NCBI RefSeq assembly: GCF_020921035.1
Contig: NC_063158.1
Span: forward strand, 5,438,001-5,502,000
Length of the DNA: 64,000 nucleotides
Reading direction: 5' to 3'
Origin: Rhodamnia argentea
Lineage: Eukaryota; Streptophyta; Magnoliopsida; Myrtales; Myrtaceae
Positions 45,600 through 58,051 of this stretch are shown here, piece by piece. A program made the translations under genes and the position numbers. Under the pieces are notes generated by a model, which was not told where the DNA came from, made no database searches, and saw only the letters and a program-made list of their open reading frames with translations. Positions within the stretch are counted from its first letter, which is position 1; each line of letters opens with the position of its first letter.

Positions 45600-47120
45600 A
45601 CTGGTAACTTTTTTTTGAGGTAAATCATTGGTAACTTACCAATGGTTTTATAAAGTTTTGAACTTTTTATAGTTTGATGTGTGGCAATTTTTGCACTAAA
45701 ACCGACTTTTATTTTCATAAATATAATGTTATTACTTTGTATTTATTAGCTCTTAGATGAAATTATCAACCTAAATTGAAAGTCAGTGAACAATAAGAGA
45801 AGCACTTTTGTTAAAGATAAGAGCAATTAATAGCCTTAAAAAAGAACATAATTAATAGTTAGTACCTAACTCAAATGTGAGTTGGTGGCCCAAAATTAGT
45901 TGGTAATTTAATTGGAGAAATGTTCCCGAACACTCTAATTGAGATTGGTAATTTCTAAAATGAGTTGTAGAATTTTAAGAGATAGCAAGTGCTAAATTTA
46001 AGATAAAAAATAAATAAATGTTATCAAGCAACTCAAATGAGAGTTGACAACATTAAAATAGTTGGTTACTTAATTGGAGAATACTTGGTAAGAGCCGTTG
46101 ATGATATTATTTAATCATTAATAAATTTAAATGTTGGTAAGAAAGGTAAATAAAAGTTGATGAACAATAAGAGATTTTTTTTTAACCGGAGATGAGAGAA
46201 ATTAGTAATTAAGAAATTCAACATTAGTAACTAACTCAAATAAAAGTTGGTAACACAAGCTAGTGGGTAATTTAATGAGAAAATAGTTGGTAGCCACTTC
46301 AATTGAGATTGGTAATTTCTAGAAAGAGTTTGTGAATTTTTAAAAACCGGCAATAAAGTCAAATAACAATGTAACTCGATAGAAAAGTTGGTAAACTAAA
46401 AGAAGAACAAATAAATGCAGGTAGGAAACTCAAATGAGAGTTGGTAAGCCAAAACTATTAAGTAACTTCATCGGAGAAAAGATATGAAGTCATTCAAACA
46501 AATGGTTTTAATCTTATATAATAAGAAGCAAAATTAAGCTATTGGTAAAACGATAAACAAAACTTTGTAAAGGATAATAGAAGGTTTTTCTTTACTAGAG
46601 ATAAGAAAAGTTGATAAGTTACAAAACCATACAAATGTCGGTTACTAATTCATAGTTAATCATAAAAATTAATTGGTAACGTTATTGGAGAAAAGTTTGG
46701 TAATCATTTTTTATTTAAGTCGATAACTGGTTTCTGGAAAGAGCTGGTAAATTTGACATATTGATAAGTAAAGCAATTGAAAATTAGTAAATCAATAGAG
46801 CATAGTTGGTAAATGTAAAAAGATAATAACCATCGGTAAGCAACTCAAATGATATTTAGTAATGCAAAAATAATTGGTAACCTAATGGGGGAAAAGCTAG
46901 TATTTGAAAGAAAATAACAGTTGATAAACAATGATAAAAGCTGATAAATTTATAAATAAATAACAAATAAACGCAGACAACTATTTGAAATAAGAGTTAG
47001 TAACCAAAACTAGTTGGTAATATAATTGAAAAAATTGGCAAATCGCTCAAATACATATCGGTAAACTCATACAAGAGTTGATAGTTTAATTCATTAGTAA
47101 GAAATACAAATAAAAGTTGG
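45600..47120. repeat. Degenerate satellite array, TTGGTAA-rich, unit about 200 bp (copy B)
   Basis: The block ACTCAAATGAGAGTTGGTAA, then AACTAGTTGGTAATTTAA, then TTGGAGAAAA, ATTGAGATTGGTAATTTC and AAAGAGTTGG recurs. Starts are near 45868, 46031, 46231, 46428, 46650, 46841 and 46980, so the spacing is 140-220 bp and mostly near 200. No coding potential. Shares block order with 9.6-10.96 kb. Confidence 0.75.
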
Positions 47121-47124
47121 GGGC

Positions 47125-47901
47125 GAAGAACACCAGAAATGCCAAAGTTTGTGTATAGCGTTCGCTTTAGTGCCAATTTTTTTGAATCATTTAAGTGTCA
47201 ATTTTTTTAAAAAAAATGATTATTTGAGTGCCAACTCTAATGAGTTTTGTTGAAAATCTTATGTGGCATTTACATAGCTAGCCAGAGGATCTTAGTCAGA
47301 AATTAAAAAAAGCTATAAAAAAAAAAGGCCAAAAACTAACAAAATTTAAAATTTAAAATAAAATTGATGGGTTGCAATGACGAGGATGGAGGCTGGCCAG
47401 CGACCCCTGCCGACCATAGGCGAGGCCTAATCGTCGGCGGCCAAGGTCGGCCTCGCCCGGCCTCCGCAACATTCGACCTCGCAAATGCGAGTGAGGTCGA
47501 GCCCTCGCCCGCAATCGGCGAGGGTTGCCCGCCATTGGCCGGGGTAGGGACAGGCGGGGTTATGGAAGCCCTCGCCACTATGCCAAGCCCTTATTTTTTT
47601 GTACTTTTTTTTTATTTATTTTTTTTAATGTTTTAGCTTATTTTTTAATTCAATTTAATTTTTTAAATAATTTAGCTTATTATGTAAAAAACAAGCCCAC
47701 GTGGACTGAAATTTTTTAAAAAATTCTAGATAATATTAAAAAATTAATAATGAATGGCACATGGATTGTTTGGCCGGAATCTCTCGCTTTTGCTACTTAC
47801 GTGATCGATTTTTCTCTAATTTGATACTTAAGTGAGCTGACGAAAAATTTTAGCATCAAAGTGAACGTTGTACACAAATTTTGCCACTTCTGATGTCCTT
47901 C
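47125..47901. mobile_element. TIR element with GAAGAACACCAGAAATG ends and GC-rich core
   Basis: The left arm GAAGAACACCAGAAATGCC and the inverted right arm GAAGGACATCAGAAGTGGC stay alignable for about 45 bp (AAAGTTTGTGTATAGCGTTC versus AAAATTTGTGTACAACGTTC). A GC-rich core (about 47370-47580) sits between poly-A/T tracts. Its left edge abuts the satellite array. No target duplication seen. Confidence 0.7.
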
Positions 47902-48059
47902 CGTCGAAAGTTGATATATAGTTTGTAATACTATGAAAAAATGGTAATTTAATACTAGTATCCAAAAATTACCAATAAATTCTTGACAAATTAAGTGACC
48001 ACTTGCTTTTTGTTTGGTTAATACCATGAAAAACTCCAAATCTGTACACTTGTGATAAG
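47902..48059. other. AT-rich spacer
   Basis: Nothing supported. Confidence 0.3.
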
Positions 48060-48440
48060 TTTACCCTAAATTCATTTTTTGACCACTAAAAACCCCCAAT
48101 TAGAACACCTATAACAAATTTACCCTCTATTAGTTTTTGTGTTAGTTTTCATTAAATTTTACCGTTAAATTGCTAAGTTAAATGACACATGGCAATTAAT
48201 GGGTGCACTAGTTTAGAGTTTTTACCCTCCGTTTGTCATAGACATACTATGGTATTAATCAAATCTAATGAAAACTAATGAAGGGTAAATTTGTTATAGA
48301 TGTACTATTTTGAGATTTTTGGTGATAAAAAAATTAATTTTATGTAAATTTATTATAGGTGTACCTTTTTGAGATTTCCGGTAGTTGAAAATTAATTTTG
48401 GGTGAAATTGTCGCAGGTGTATTAGTTTGGGGTTTTTTGT
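48060..48440. repeat. Tandem ~58-60-bp minisatellite block
   Basis: Units such as TGTACTATTTTGAGATTTTT, TGTACCTTTTTGAGATTTCC and TGTATTAGTTTGGGGTTTTT recur with AAAAATTAATTTT and AAATTTGTTATAG. Some units near 48090-48240 are inverted relative to the rest. Same family as 33840-34015. Confidence 0.7.
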
Positions 48441-49296
48441 GATATTAACCTTTTTTTTTTGTAACCAAAGTAATATTTACCGACTCCCTTAAAAATTAAT
48501 CAATATGGAAAACAAAGGCACGAGACAACATGAAGTACAATTTCATCGGAGGAATCCTAATTTCCTTATTGCTTCTTCTCGATTGTTTCGAAGATTCATC
48601 ACGCTTATCAGTCACCACCACCATCAATTGTTGATTTGGAGCTAATCACTGTAGTAATCCAAATTATGACTATTTGAAAGAGATACATGAAGTTTGGCTG
48701 GGGACCCCACGCACGGTTGAAGTCATTTTCTGCACTAATCATACAGGGATTTGGTGATTGATTAACTCATATTGTTAATGGCTTAGGTTTAGACCTTGTG
48801 TGTTAAAGGGATCGGAAGAAGAGTTAGGGAATGAGATAAAACAGTTGATGAATGCATAAAACTAAATCTTCATAGTTATCGGATGGAGAATATTTATCAA
48901 GAACGCTCATTTTATTATACTATAGAATTGGTCATTTTTCATAGATATTCGCCATCCGAAAATGGATTTTATGTCACAGTATTGAAAAGAAGTTATTTTA
49001 GGAGCTCTCGAAACAGCACTCTAACCATTTATGTTTCGATTTATGGGAAATCAGGTGTTAATTATCAAAAGCAGCTTCTGAGAAATAAAACAACTAGGTT
49101 CATAAAATTTGTTGCTTTATGATTGTTAAGGTAAACAAACATGCGATGCTCGGTGAGAAATTAAGAATTCTTTTTCCTCGAATGAGCTTTGGTTGTGACA
49201 AATATATCTTCAGATGCACCAAATACATCGTGTACTAGAGACTTGAGATTTTATGGATGCACCAAATCTACAGAAGTCGACACAAATTACAAATAA
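48441..49296. other. Intergenic DNA
   Basis: No supported gene. The open frame at 48883-49122 is short and unrecognised. Confidence 0.4.
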
Positions 49297-49944
49297 AGGG
49301 TGCGTTTGTTTCACGAAAAACTCCATGTTAAAGGAAAATGCTTTTCGGAAATCGTCTTTTACGAAAAATGATTGGTTTTTCTTTGTTTGGTGATATGTGA
49401 CCAACAATATTTTCTAGTATTTAAATCTCATTTGAAAAATAATTTCAATCTCATAACTTTATTTCGGGTAAAACAAATCAAAATTTTAAATTAGTTTTTG
49501 TTTTTACTTTTATTTTTATTTTTATGTTTTTCTTCTATACCGTCGGTTGCCTAACCACGACAAGGCTCCGTCTCGAGCTTGCCGGATCCGGCAAGGCCTC
49601 ACTCGAGACTTGCGAGACCGAGCCTCACCCACCCGCACCTATGGTAGATCACCGGCTGCCGTTGAGACCCATCGACGGATTGAGGGGAAAAAAAGAAAGA
49701 AAAGAATATGTTTAAATTTAAATATTGAAATGAAAAAAAAAATATCAAAAAATTCGAGAGGAGCAATTCCGGAAAGTTTTTTCACCTCTTAAGAATGAAG
49801 AATTTACTTTTCTGATTTTATGCATGAATATTTTCATTGACAGGAAATTGTTTTCGGTTGACTTATCATTTTCAGTGAATCAAAAGAGTGAAGATTCGAA
49901 AAATGAATTCCGTGAAAGTACTTTCACCTAAGCAAGCACACCCT
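49297..49944. mobile_element. TIR element with AGGGTGCGTTTG ends and GC-rich core (copy 2)
   Basis: Left end AGGGTGCGTTTGTTTC; the right end CACACCCT is its inverse. It shares GGTGATATGTG, TTTGTTTGG and the T/C-tract, GC-core, A/G-tract order with the copy at 20212-21032. The core (about 49545-49680) contains CTCGAGCTTGCCGG, also found in copy 1. 648 bp. Confidence 0.75.
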
Positions 49945-51400
49945 AATATAAAGTTATAAAAGCTGCTTGAATAGTTGGATTTGGATGTAAATGTCAATAA
50001 ATGTTTGTTGTATACTCTATTTGATGCTAAAGATGATGGCATCGGAGAATCCCGATTCTCGAGCCGGTCTGGCGCCGAATGTCGGGCTTAATGTATTACG
50101 TCAGCCTGTCCAATAACAAGAAATGTATACGTAAATCTTAGGGCCGGATCGAACCAAAGTTGAGCGGGTCGAGACGGGCCGAGTTAAGTTGGCCCGGATC
50201 CAATCCAAAGTTTGGACGGGTCGAGGTTTCTCATGCGAGGACATTTTCCAAGCTCGCTCATTTGTCTTTCGGACTTCTCGAGCCCGAATAGGATGTCAGC
50301 TTATTGATCAAGTCTAGTCACTAGTGCTTTGAAATTCAAAATGGTTTCTCCGCTATTATCTTTCAGAACGATCCCTGTTTTTTTTTTTTTTTAATGCATA
50401 TCGTTAGTTCTTCTCTTGAATACTCTACTAGGGTGCTGAGGTGGATGTTGAGGCGGTTGATGTGGACGGGCTGAGAATGTGTCAGCATTCTTACTTGCAC
50501 ACGTGGCGCCGATAGAGCTTGGCCGGTGCTTAAAAAGGGTAACCACCACAAAGTGGCGATTGCGGTCCACCTTTCAGATTTTAACGATGCGAGAGAGAAA
50601 ACACCGGCGTGTCTTGATTAGAAGAAAGATCACTTTGGTGGGATTTGATTGCGGTGTCGTTAGACAAAGGGGTGGGCGACATGGCTACCATACCGGCCGT
50701 TGCTGCCGCTTGGTAATTGGAAAAAGGCGACTATCGTCATGAGTTGCTTGATTTACTTTAAACTGATTAATTGTTATGGGCCAAACAAGTAACGGATTTT
50801 CTATTTACATAAGCAAAAGGGAATCTTTTAAAGAAGTTAGCATGTGAGTTTTTCTATTTCGACTTACTCCCCCGACGTACCCAAAAAAATGAATAAACTC
50901 ATCTTCTTTTCTTAATAACACATACAATATTCATCTCTATAAAAAGGATAATGGTAACCCCATTAACTACTTTATCTTATGAATTTTATAGTAATATAAA
51001 CATATGTCCTAACGGTCAAACTATATTTTGAACTTTCAAATTTCAAATCGAAATGAAGAGATGCTACCGGTATGCAAAAAAGAAAAAATTATAATTTTGA
51101 CAAATTCTAATCCACGTCAGCAAAATCAGTCATCAAAATGACTCGATGACGAGCAATTAATAACCCATTCTAAAGAGGACTGAAAAAAAAAAGAAAAAAA
51201 AAGGGGGTGAATTTGAGTTTCGAGCGTAAAGATAGGACCAGGGCAGGGATGGCACTAGCACTGTCACCAAACAGATCGAGTCAGAGGTTTCAAAGCTCCA
51301 ACGTCTATTCAGTTTTGACGACCCTACGGCGTCGTTTCCCGCAACGTTCTTCCAGTTCCGGTTTAACTTCCAAGTGGCCTTCTTCCCGACTCGTCCTCGA
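49945..51400. other. Intergenic DNA upstream of the RS-type SR gene
   Basis: Holds a GC-rich patch of GGCCGG/CGGGTCGAG words (50140-50230), probably a worn repeat, and nearer 51400 the SR gene promoter. No gene supported. Confidence 0.4.
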
Positions 51401-51492
51401 GCTACAAAAACACACGCTCCGGCTCCGCGATCCGGGGCTGTCTCTAGCTGCTCTAGGGTTTAACTGAAACATCTTCAGAAATCTTCCCCCAG

Positions 51493-52531
51493 GTACTTCC
51501 TCCGTCCCTCTCGGCGCTCGATACATTTTCTTCGCGCCGCGTGCGTGGCTTGTGTTTGCTATGCGGACTGTACGCAGTTGTCAAGGTCTAGGAAATTGGA
51601 GATCCGGTTTAGTTTCTGCCGGAATTTCGATAATTGCTTGTTCAGCGTCGAAATACAATGAGTTCCTTCTGTTTGGTTCATTTTTTTTTACGCTAGACGC
51701 GGTACTTGATGTGTTTAATTGGGTGTCTTCCGTGAATCGCTGGAAAGGAGAGGAGTTTGAAAGTGAGGAAGCTGAACCATTCGGCAATTTTTTTGTTTTG
51801 TTTGTCCATTTCTCGTGAATCTCTTTGTTAAGCTCGCTGAAATGATGATGAAATGTCCTTGGTTCGCTTTGTTTCTTGAATTTTGCGCATTAGGAGCTGG
51901 AAATTAGCTGACTTGTGTTCCGATTTTGTTGCTTTTGAGTGAAAATGTTTTGTGTTTGAAGAGCATTGAAGCACTGTGAAAATACTGCAAGAAGGAAGCC
52001 TTTTTACTTCTGACACTGGAAGATTACTGCTGAGAAGAAACCGATTACAGTTTGATTTATTTTCTATCAAACCCTTTGTTGGGGCTCCGAGAATGGCAAA
52101 GTCTTCTGCTCTTCGGTCTTCCAGAGTGTAATTCTAGTTTCATTTGCAATTTTGTAAGTTTAATTGAATAAGTAAACTGGATCTAATAATGTGATTGCGT
52201 TTCGTCTGTGTTACAATAACCCTTGGGACAAATATCTATGTTCAAGTCATAAAATTGGAGTGGATTCGCCTTTTAGATGTTTGGATGCCAATGCAACTGC
52301 ATTGTTTGGGGTGTGTCACTTTGTATAGAGTAGCGAATGTACTGTAAAATTGTCATGTCAAGGTAAATCACTTGAGATAGTTGTTGCATCTTTGTTGCAT
52401 ATTTTCAAGGGTACGAATGGTGAAAAATAGCCACTGATAAACTTTATTTACTTCATAGTTCTCAAATTTTGCTTTTCATCCCGAGTCACCTCTCTGAAGT
52501 TGATTGTTATACAATTATAAGCTTTTTGCAG
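51493..52531 (+). other. Inferred 5'-UTR intron of the SR gene
   Basis: CCCCCAG|GTACTT at 51493 and CTTTTTGCAG ending at 52531 fit GT-AG. The acceptor lies 25 bp before the start codon. Inferred from splice signals only. Confidence 0.5.
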
Positions 52532-52556
52532 ACCATATTGCTCGACCTTGAAGAAA

Positions 52557-55500
52557 ATGAGGCCCATTTTTTGCGGTAACCTAGATTACGATGCACGCCA
52601 ATCTGATGTTGAGCGACTTTTTAGAAGATATGGCAGAGTTGAAAGAGTTGATATGAAATCTGGTAAATTTTCTGTTTTTGCATGTTCAGAGTTAGTGTTG
52701 GCATCAGTTGAAATGTTCTTTTTTGTTATTGATGCTTATTCCTTCTTTATTACTGATAATTATAACTGCAAGCACTTTGGCCTATGAAGCATCTAGGCAA
52801 GGAATCTCGAGCATGAAACTTAGCCAAAACTTAGTATTTCAGAGCATGTTTTTTATATTGAATAAAATGGACCATGCCCATACTGTGTAAGACCAAACCA
52901 CAAGTAAATGTGCCTTTGAGCATATGAGGCACCTATACACAATTATTCTTGAAGTTTGTGCGTGTGTGTGTAAGTTGTGGGGAGGACTCTGAAGTATGTT
53001 CTTTAGAGTTGCCCTATTCAGTTTGTATTTAACCTTTTCTCCCTATGCAAACCTTTTCTTCTTGAACATTTGATCTGGCATTTTGGTTACATTGTTTACA
53101 TAGTTAAGTACAAGATGGGAGATGTAGGTGTTTAAATCTTGCTTTAGAAAAGGAGAATCTTTACACTTCAAAATTATGTTGTGAGGGTCTTAATCAATCA
53201 CTGAGAAGGTATTCTGGGAAGAATAGCTATAACCACTTGGTAACTTATTTTCTTGGATCTGGATGAGTAACTTTGTTTCCCAAGTTTTATTCACTTTCGA
53301 AGGATGCTTTTGTGCGGTTACTCTTGTACTTGCTGCTGAGTATGTCCTTTATTGGTCATTTGAGAGAGAAAGAGGGAGGTTTCAGGTTCTGTACAGTTTG
53401 GTTGTGCTTCAGGTGTAATCACTGACTTAATATTTGAGGTGGTGTAGTTGTTGGGATGCCCGCTAGCAAATGGACCTAACTAAAGACACTTGTCATTACC
53501 CTCAACTTTTGCCTTTGTTCCTGATCGCTTTCCAAAGATCTGTGAAAGCCTGGAAGTTGTTCGTAAAGAGTCTCTGATGTTCTTTTTGGATACAATAGTT
53601 TTGCATGGGCTTTTTGCTTGTTTTTCTTTTGAAGAAAAGCAGATGTTGAAAATGTAGCTCCATGCTCAACTATATCTTTGGCGCAGGATTACTTGGAATA
53701 TCCATGTACTTCTTGGATGGATGTGCTGTCCTGCATTTCTTTTCTTCCCTGCGCTACGCTTCATCTTCTTGTGTTTTTAAGGAGACCCAACATAATTTGC
53801 AATGGCACCAATCATATGACACCTTGAGACACTATTGCCCTTTCTCTTTTCCCGGAATTCCTTCGGTCCTCAATTTTCAACATGTTGTTTCTCTCTAGAG
53901 ATCTCAACCATCTCACCTCCAAAGACAGGTGTTGTGTTGCCTCCTCATAGATTTCTTTTGCTGCTACTTTTGCTGCTTCTTCTTCTTCTTCTTCTTCTTC
54001 TTACTACATGGATGTGTTGTGCTCTCTCTCTTTCTCTCTCTGGGTTCAAGTAACAAATATTAAGCCTGAAATTATGCTGATTTCAAGCTGTCTTCTGTCC
54101 CCTTCTGCTTGCTTTTTACTGCCGAGATATTTTTGCTCTGGATCCTAAACATTTTGAATTGATAGGATATGCCTTTGTCTACATGGAGGATGAGAGAGAT
54201 GCAGATGATGCAGTTCGAAGGCTTGATAGAATAGAATTTGGCAGAAAGGGACGTCGACTTCGTGTTGAATGGAGTAAGGTAGGATTGGTGATGATTATTG
54301 GTAATGGGCCTTCAAATGTTTGAATATGATAATGGTATTTGTTAAAGGTTTGGACCAAGTATACATGCTGGATGCACAGTTTGACATTGCTTCTCTTAGA
54401 CGATTGGCCTGAACAGGAAAAGAAGAAAAGACAAACCATTATCTAAAATCTACTCAGGGAAAGAAAACGTTTTGAGGTTCGAGAATGAGAATTAAAATAT
54501 GAGTTCTTTCGGGACTTAAACCTTTCCCTTAAGAAAGATTGTATAATTTCTCTGAGGCAGATATAGATTGAATTGATTCAGGCAGTCTATGAGCTCACTT
54601 TGCTGACTGTTTTAACATTTCTGTCTCCCAGGATGATAATGGTGGTAGAAGGGGTGGTGGTTCCAGAAGATCTGCAGGTACGAGACCGTCGAAGACCTTG
54701 TTTGTCATTAATTTTGATCCAATACATACTAGGCCCAAGGATTTGGAGAGGCATTTTGATCCATATGGAAAGATAGCAAATATCAGGATCAGAAGGAATT
54801 TCGCATTTGTCCAGTATGAGACACAGGAGGACGCTACAAGGGCCTTGGATGCGACAAATATGAGGTTTGATTGTCCTGAGAAAATCAAATTTACTCTTCT
54901 AATATGGGGTCCTCGAATTGTTGGCGTTAAAGTTTGTTTAAAAGTAGTTATTTAGATAATCTATATCCTGTGGTCATCTGAGGAAATATTTTGGAAGGGA
55001 ATGGTTATCACTTGGCACAAAGTAGTTCCACTGTCTATTCATGAAGTTACCTCAGTTTATCTCTGTAGCATGTGATGCCATAGCACCCCTATTATGCTTA
55101 TTGCTGTCAGAAGGGTGGTACTTAATTTTCCTTCTTTGTTATTCCTAGAAGTAGGACATGACCCGCTACTTGGAATATAAAGGGACATGACCGAGCTTTT
55201 AGGCTATTTATCTTATCGAAGTATAATGGCATATGACCCTTTTCATCTATATTAATCAGTTTTCCATCATCGTGGATGTAGCAAATTGATGGATCGAGTT
55301 ATCACAGTGGAATATGCAATTAAGGATGATGATGATAGAGGCAATGGTTACAGTCCTGATAGAAGGGGTCGTGATGCGTCTCCTCATGGAAGGGGACGCG
55401 CGAGATCACCGAGTCCATATCGTCGAGATAGGGGTAGCCCTGATTATGGGCGTGGTGCCGTTTCAAATTCGAGGGATGACCCCCGTGGGAGTCCCACATA

Positions 55501-55673
55501 TGACAGAGTCGAAAGCCCTGTAAATGAGAGATATCACAGGTTTGCTTGAATGCAGAGCCTGATTTAAGCATTTTTTTCTCCTCTAACCGTAATTTGGTTT
55601 GTGTTTTTGACTTTTGAATGTGCTCTGATGTTGTAGCCGTTCACCTCCACCTCGTGAAAGATCTCGTTCTTGA
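52557..55673 (+). CDS. RS41-like: RS-type SR splicing factor (RS40/RS41-like)
   Basis: Nuclear pre-mRNA splicing factor of the plant-specific RS subfamily. Exons are 52557..52662, 54166..54278, 54632..54864, 55282..55539 and 55637..55673, in frame, 248 residues. RRM1 (residues 1-72) has RNP2 IFCGNL and RNP1-like [11 protein letters not shown]2 (about 95-165) has LFVINFD and [10 protein letters not shown]. The stretch [18 protein letters not shown] matches RS40/RS41 closely, while RS31 differs there. The C-terminal RS tail ([20 protein letters not shown].., [12 protein letters not shown]) is shorter than in Arabidopsis RS41. The first coding intron (52663-54165) is 1.5 kb, far longer than the others; in this family such an intron hosts conserved alternative splicing that makes NMD-prone transcripts. 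That use here is inference. Confidence 0.93.
53975..54001. repeat. (TTC)n microsatellite in SR intron 1
   Basis: About nine TTC units within the long first coding intron of the SR gene. Confidence 0.9.
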
Positions 55674-56149
55674 GAAAGCGCGGCAAAGAAGTTATGGCAG
55701 GTGATGGTGAGGGTTAGGATATTTATTGTCTGGTGCGGGGTCGCTTCTGGAGCTCTGTTAAAGACTCTCTGTGTGTACTTTTTTGGTTTTTCTTTAGCTT
55801 TAATAGGCTTTGGTTTCATAAGGTAGATGTCTGTTTAATCATGCTGATGTACGGCGGAACTTCGAATGGTTGCCGCTGTTAACATGCAATATTTTTTTAA
55901 CTTTAAAACACCATGTAGTACTCTGCTTTGGCACGAATTTGCAAATTTTCCTGTTTCCATCGATGCCGAGATTTTGGATGTTTGAACTGCTCGTCTCTAT
56001 ATACTTGCATCAGTTAAGCACCCCGGCTTACACTACCCGGAACTAAATCGGTAGTTAAGCTTATCAAGAAGCCCTTTTTGTGGCGTTTAGGGTAGATTGG
56101 AAGCACGAGCTGGAGGCTTGCAGCTTTAGTGAACTTCCAAAACTCCTTT

Positions 56150-56192
56150 TCTTGGGATTTTTTTTTTTTTTGGGGGGGGTCAAATCTTGGGA
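56150..56192 (-). mobile_element. Micro-retroposon: GACC(C)n + poly(A), minus strand
   Basis: TCTTGGGA at 56150-56157 and 56185-56192 flanks a T-run followed by GGGGGGGGTCAAA. On the minus strand this is TTTGACC, extra C residues and poly(A). The direct repeat is only 8 bp, so this is less certain than the others. Confidence 0.5.
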
Positions 56193-58051
56193 GTTAACTT
56201 TCTAGTAAGTTGTCAGGTTCTATATTGCAGGACCATGAATTCATGGATTTCATGCAGTAGGTCAACCTGAGAATGAGTGGGAGCTTTCTCCAACTTGGTG
56301 GTGGGTACATGAGTCGATTATCCATGCTCTGCAGAATGAGAAACAGAGCCTCGTCTGTCTGGTTTGATATATGGCCCTTATCGAAGGGCTAATTAATGCA
56401 ACCCCTTTTGGAAATTGGGAAGGCTTGTTTGCACTGATGCTTCTAAAGTTCAATTAATTCACGCCCATCTCACCGAAAGGACTCGAAGTCAACTGGGTTT
56501 CCAAGATGTCCTCTGAGCTTGAAGTTATTAGATTCGAAACGCTTGTTTTGACTCTCCTTTTTTTATATTTTGGACGAACTTGTTTCGACTTTTAGACAGC
56601 ACGAATATTGTTGACCAGGGAGGAATTGGGTAAAATATTCCATCGACCTATTCACCTGTTCAGCCCCTCTATGCATCCAGAGGGGGAGACTCTGAGGATG
56701 AGTTGCTCAGTGGTGACCAACTTGGTCGATAAATAAAGGCCAATTGAAGTCGAATGGGACGTCGTCATCCCCACGGGCCACGCTTCTGCTTCTTGGGACT
56801 CTCGCCCCGGGAGTACGAAAAGGCTGCTCACGTTCTGTCACGCTGCTCTGTTTCGCTGAGGATGCAACTTTCTCTGTCTTTTTTTTCTTTTTCTTATTTT
56901 TTTCGAAAATCAAATCATCTTTTCAAAAAAAAAATTAAAATCATTTTCACAGTATGTTGAAATTTGAATATTGAAGTACGCTAATTTAAGTGCGGGGAAG
57001 TTGCCGAACGCATCGGCAAGAGTGCTGCTGCTGCTTCGTGCCGTCCCTGTCGAGAAAGGCAAACGCTAAAACTGTGTCCGTACGAGTTCCCAAGCCATCC
57101 TCTCTCTGTTTTTTCAATCTTGAGCTTCTTGAAGAAGAGTGTTTCTTAAAAAGAAATGGCAAAATCAAACAATATTATCGTATTTGAACACTTCTAGTTT
57201 TGGAAATTTGAAAACAAAACGAGTAAATACTAGGATTATGCTACTAAAAATGTGTATTTTGATCGTACATGAAACCCCATGCGGTCAACCATTTTCTATG
57301 TTAGTTGCTCTGACATGCCAGCTTATTTTTCGATTTAATGAACGTGGTAAAATGTCCTTATATAATTTTTCTTGCCTGTACATGAGTATACTTCTTCTCC
57401 GATCTCATCGGACGCATTTGAATAGTCTCTATTTGAACGTGACCGAAGGATAATGGAGATAAAAGTCAACACGAATAATGATGGTCCATACCGATTATGC
57501 CCTCAACATCGGTGCCATTACCGGTTGCATCACGCTCGTATCCTTTAAGTCGAAAAAAAAAAATTATCATAAGGACTTACGAGAGAGCAGGATTTTCCGA
57601 CGGCACATCATGTTCGCATTGCAAAACTAAGTTCATTTGCCAGCAAAGTTAATTGATTCTCGGTACTACTTTCTTTGTATGGACAAATTTCATTTTGCTT
57701 TCTTTTAGCATGCCATCAAAGCTCGGAAATTTTGTCAAATCAAGATTTGGTTTCTTCCTTCCTTTTCTATCATATTCCGTGCACATATAGCTAGGATTTT
57801 CATTATTAAACAAGAAAAATTGAAAATTGGAGACTGCATGCACGCCAATACTTGTATCATTTTGATTATTTCCTTTAATTTAGCGTAGCTAATCAGGCAC
57901 CCCACTGGACAGAAAATGGATAAGGTCCTTAGTATCGATACCATTATTTTTAAGTTCTTATAATTTAGCACGAAATCATATATCGCATTAGATCGACAAA
58001 TTGTTACATATGTTTGCGTAATGCCTGGTTTTCAAACTTTTGAATGTACTT

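Noticed and set aside
45598-45650. TGGTAACTT duplicated around a T-run
   Set aside because: TGGTAACTT is a normal word of the satellite here, so it is not evidence of target duplication.
48441-48480. Possible further poly(T) insertion with ATATTAACC / ATATTTACC repeats
   Set aside because: The repeat is short and mismatched and the tail differs; too weak to count as a micro-retroposon.
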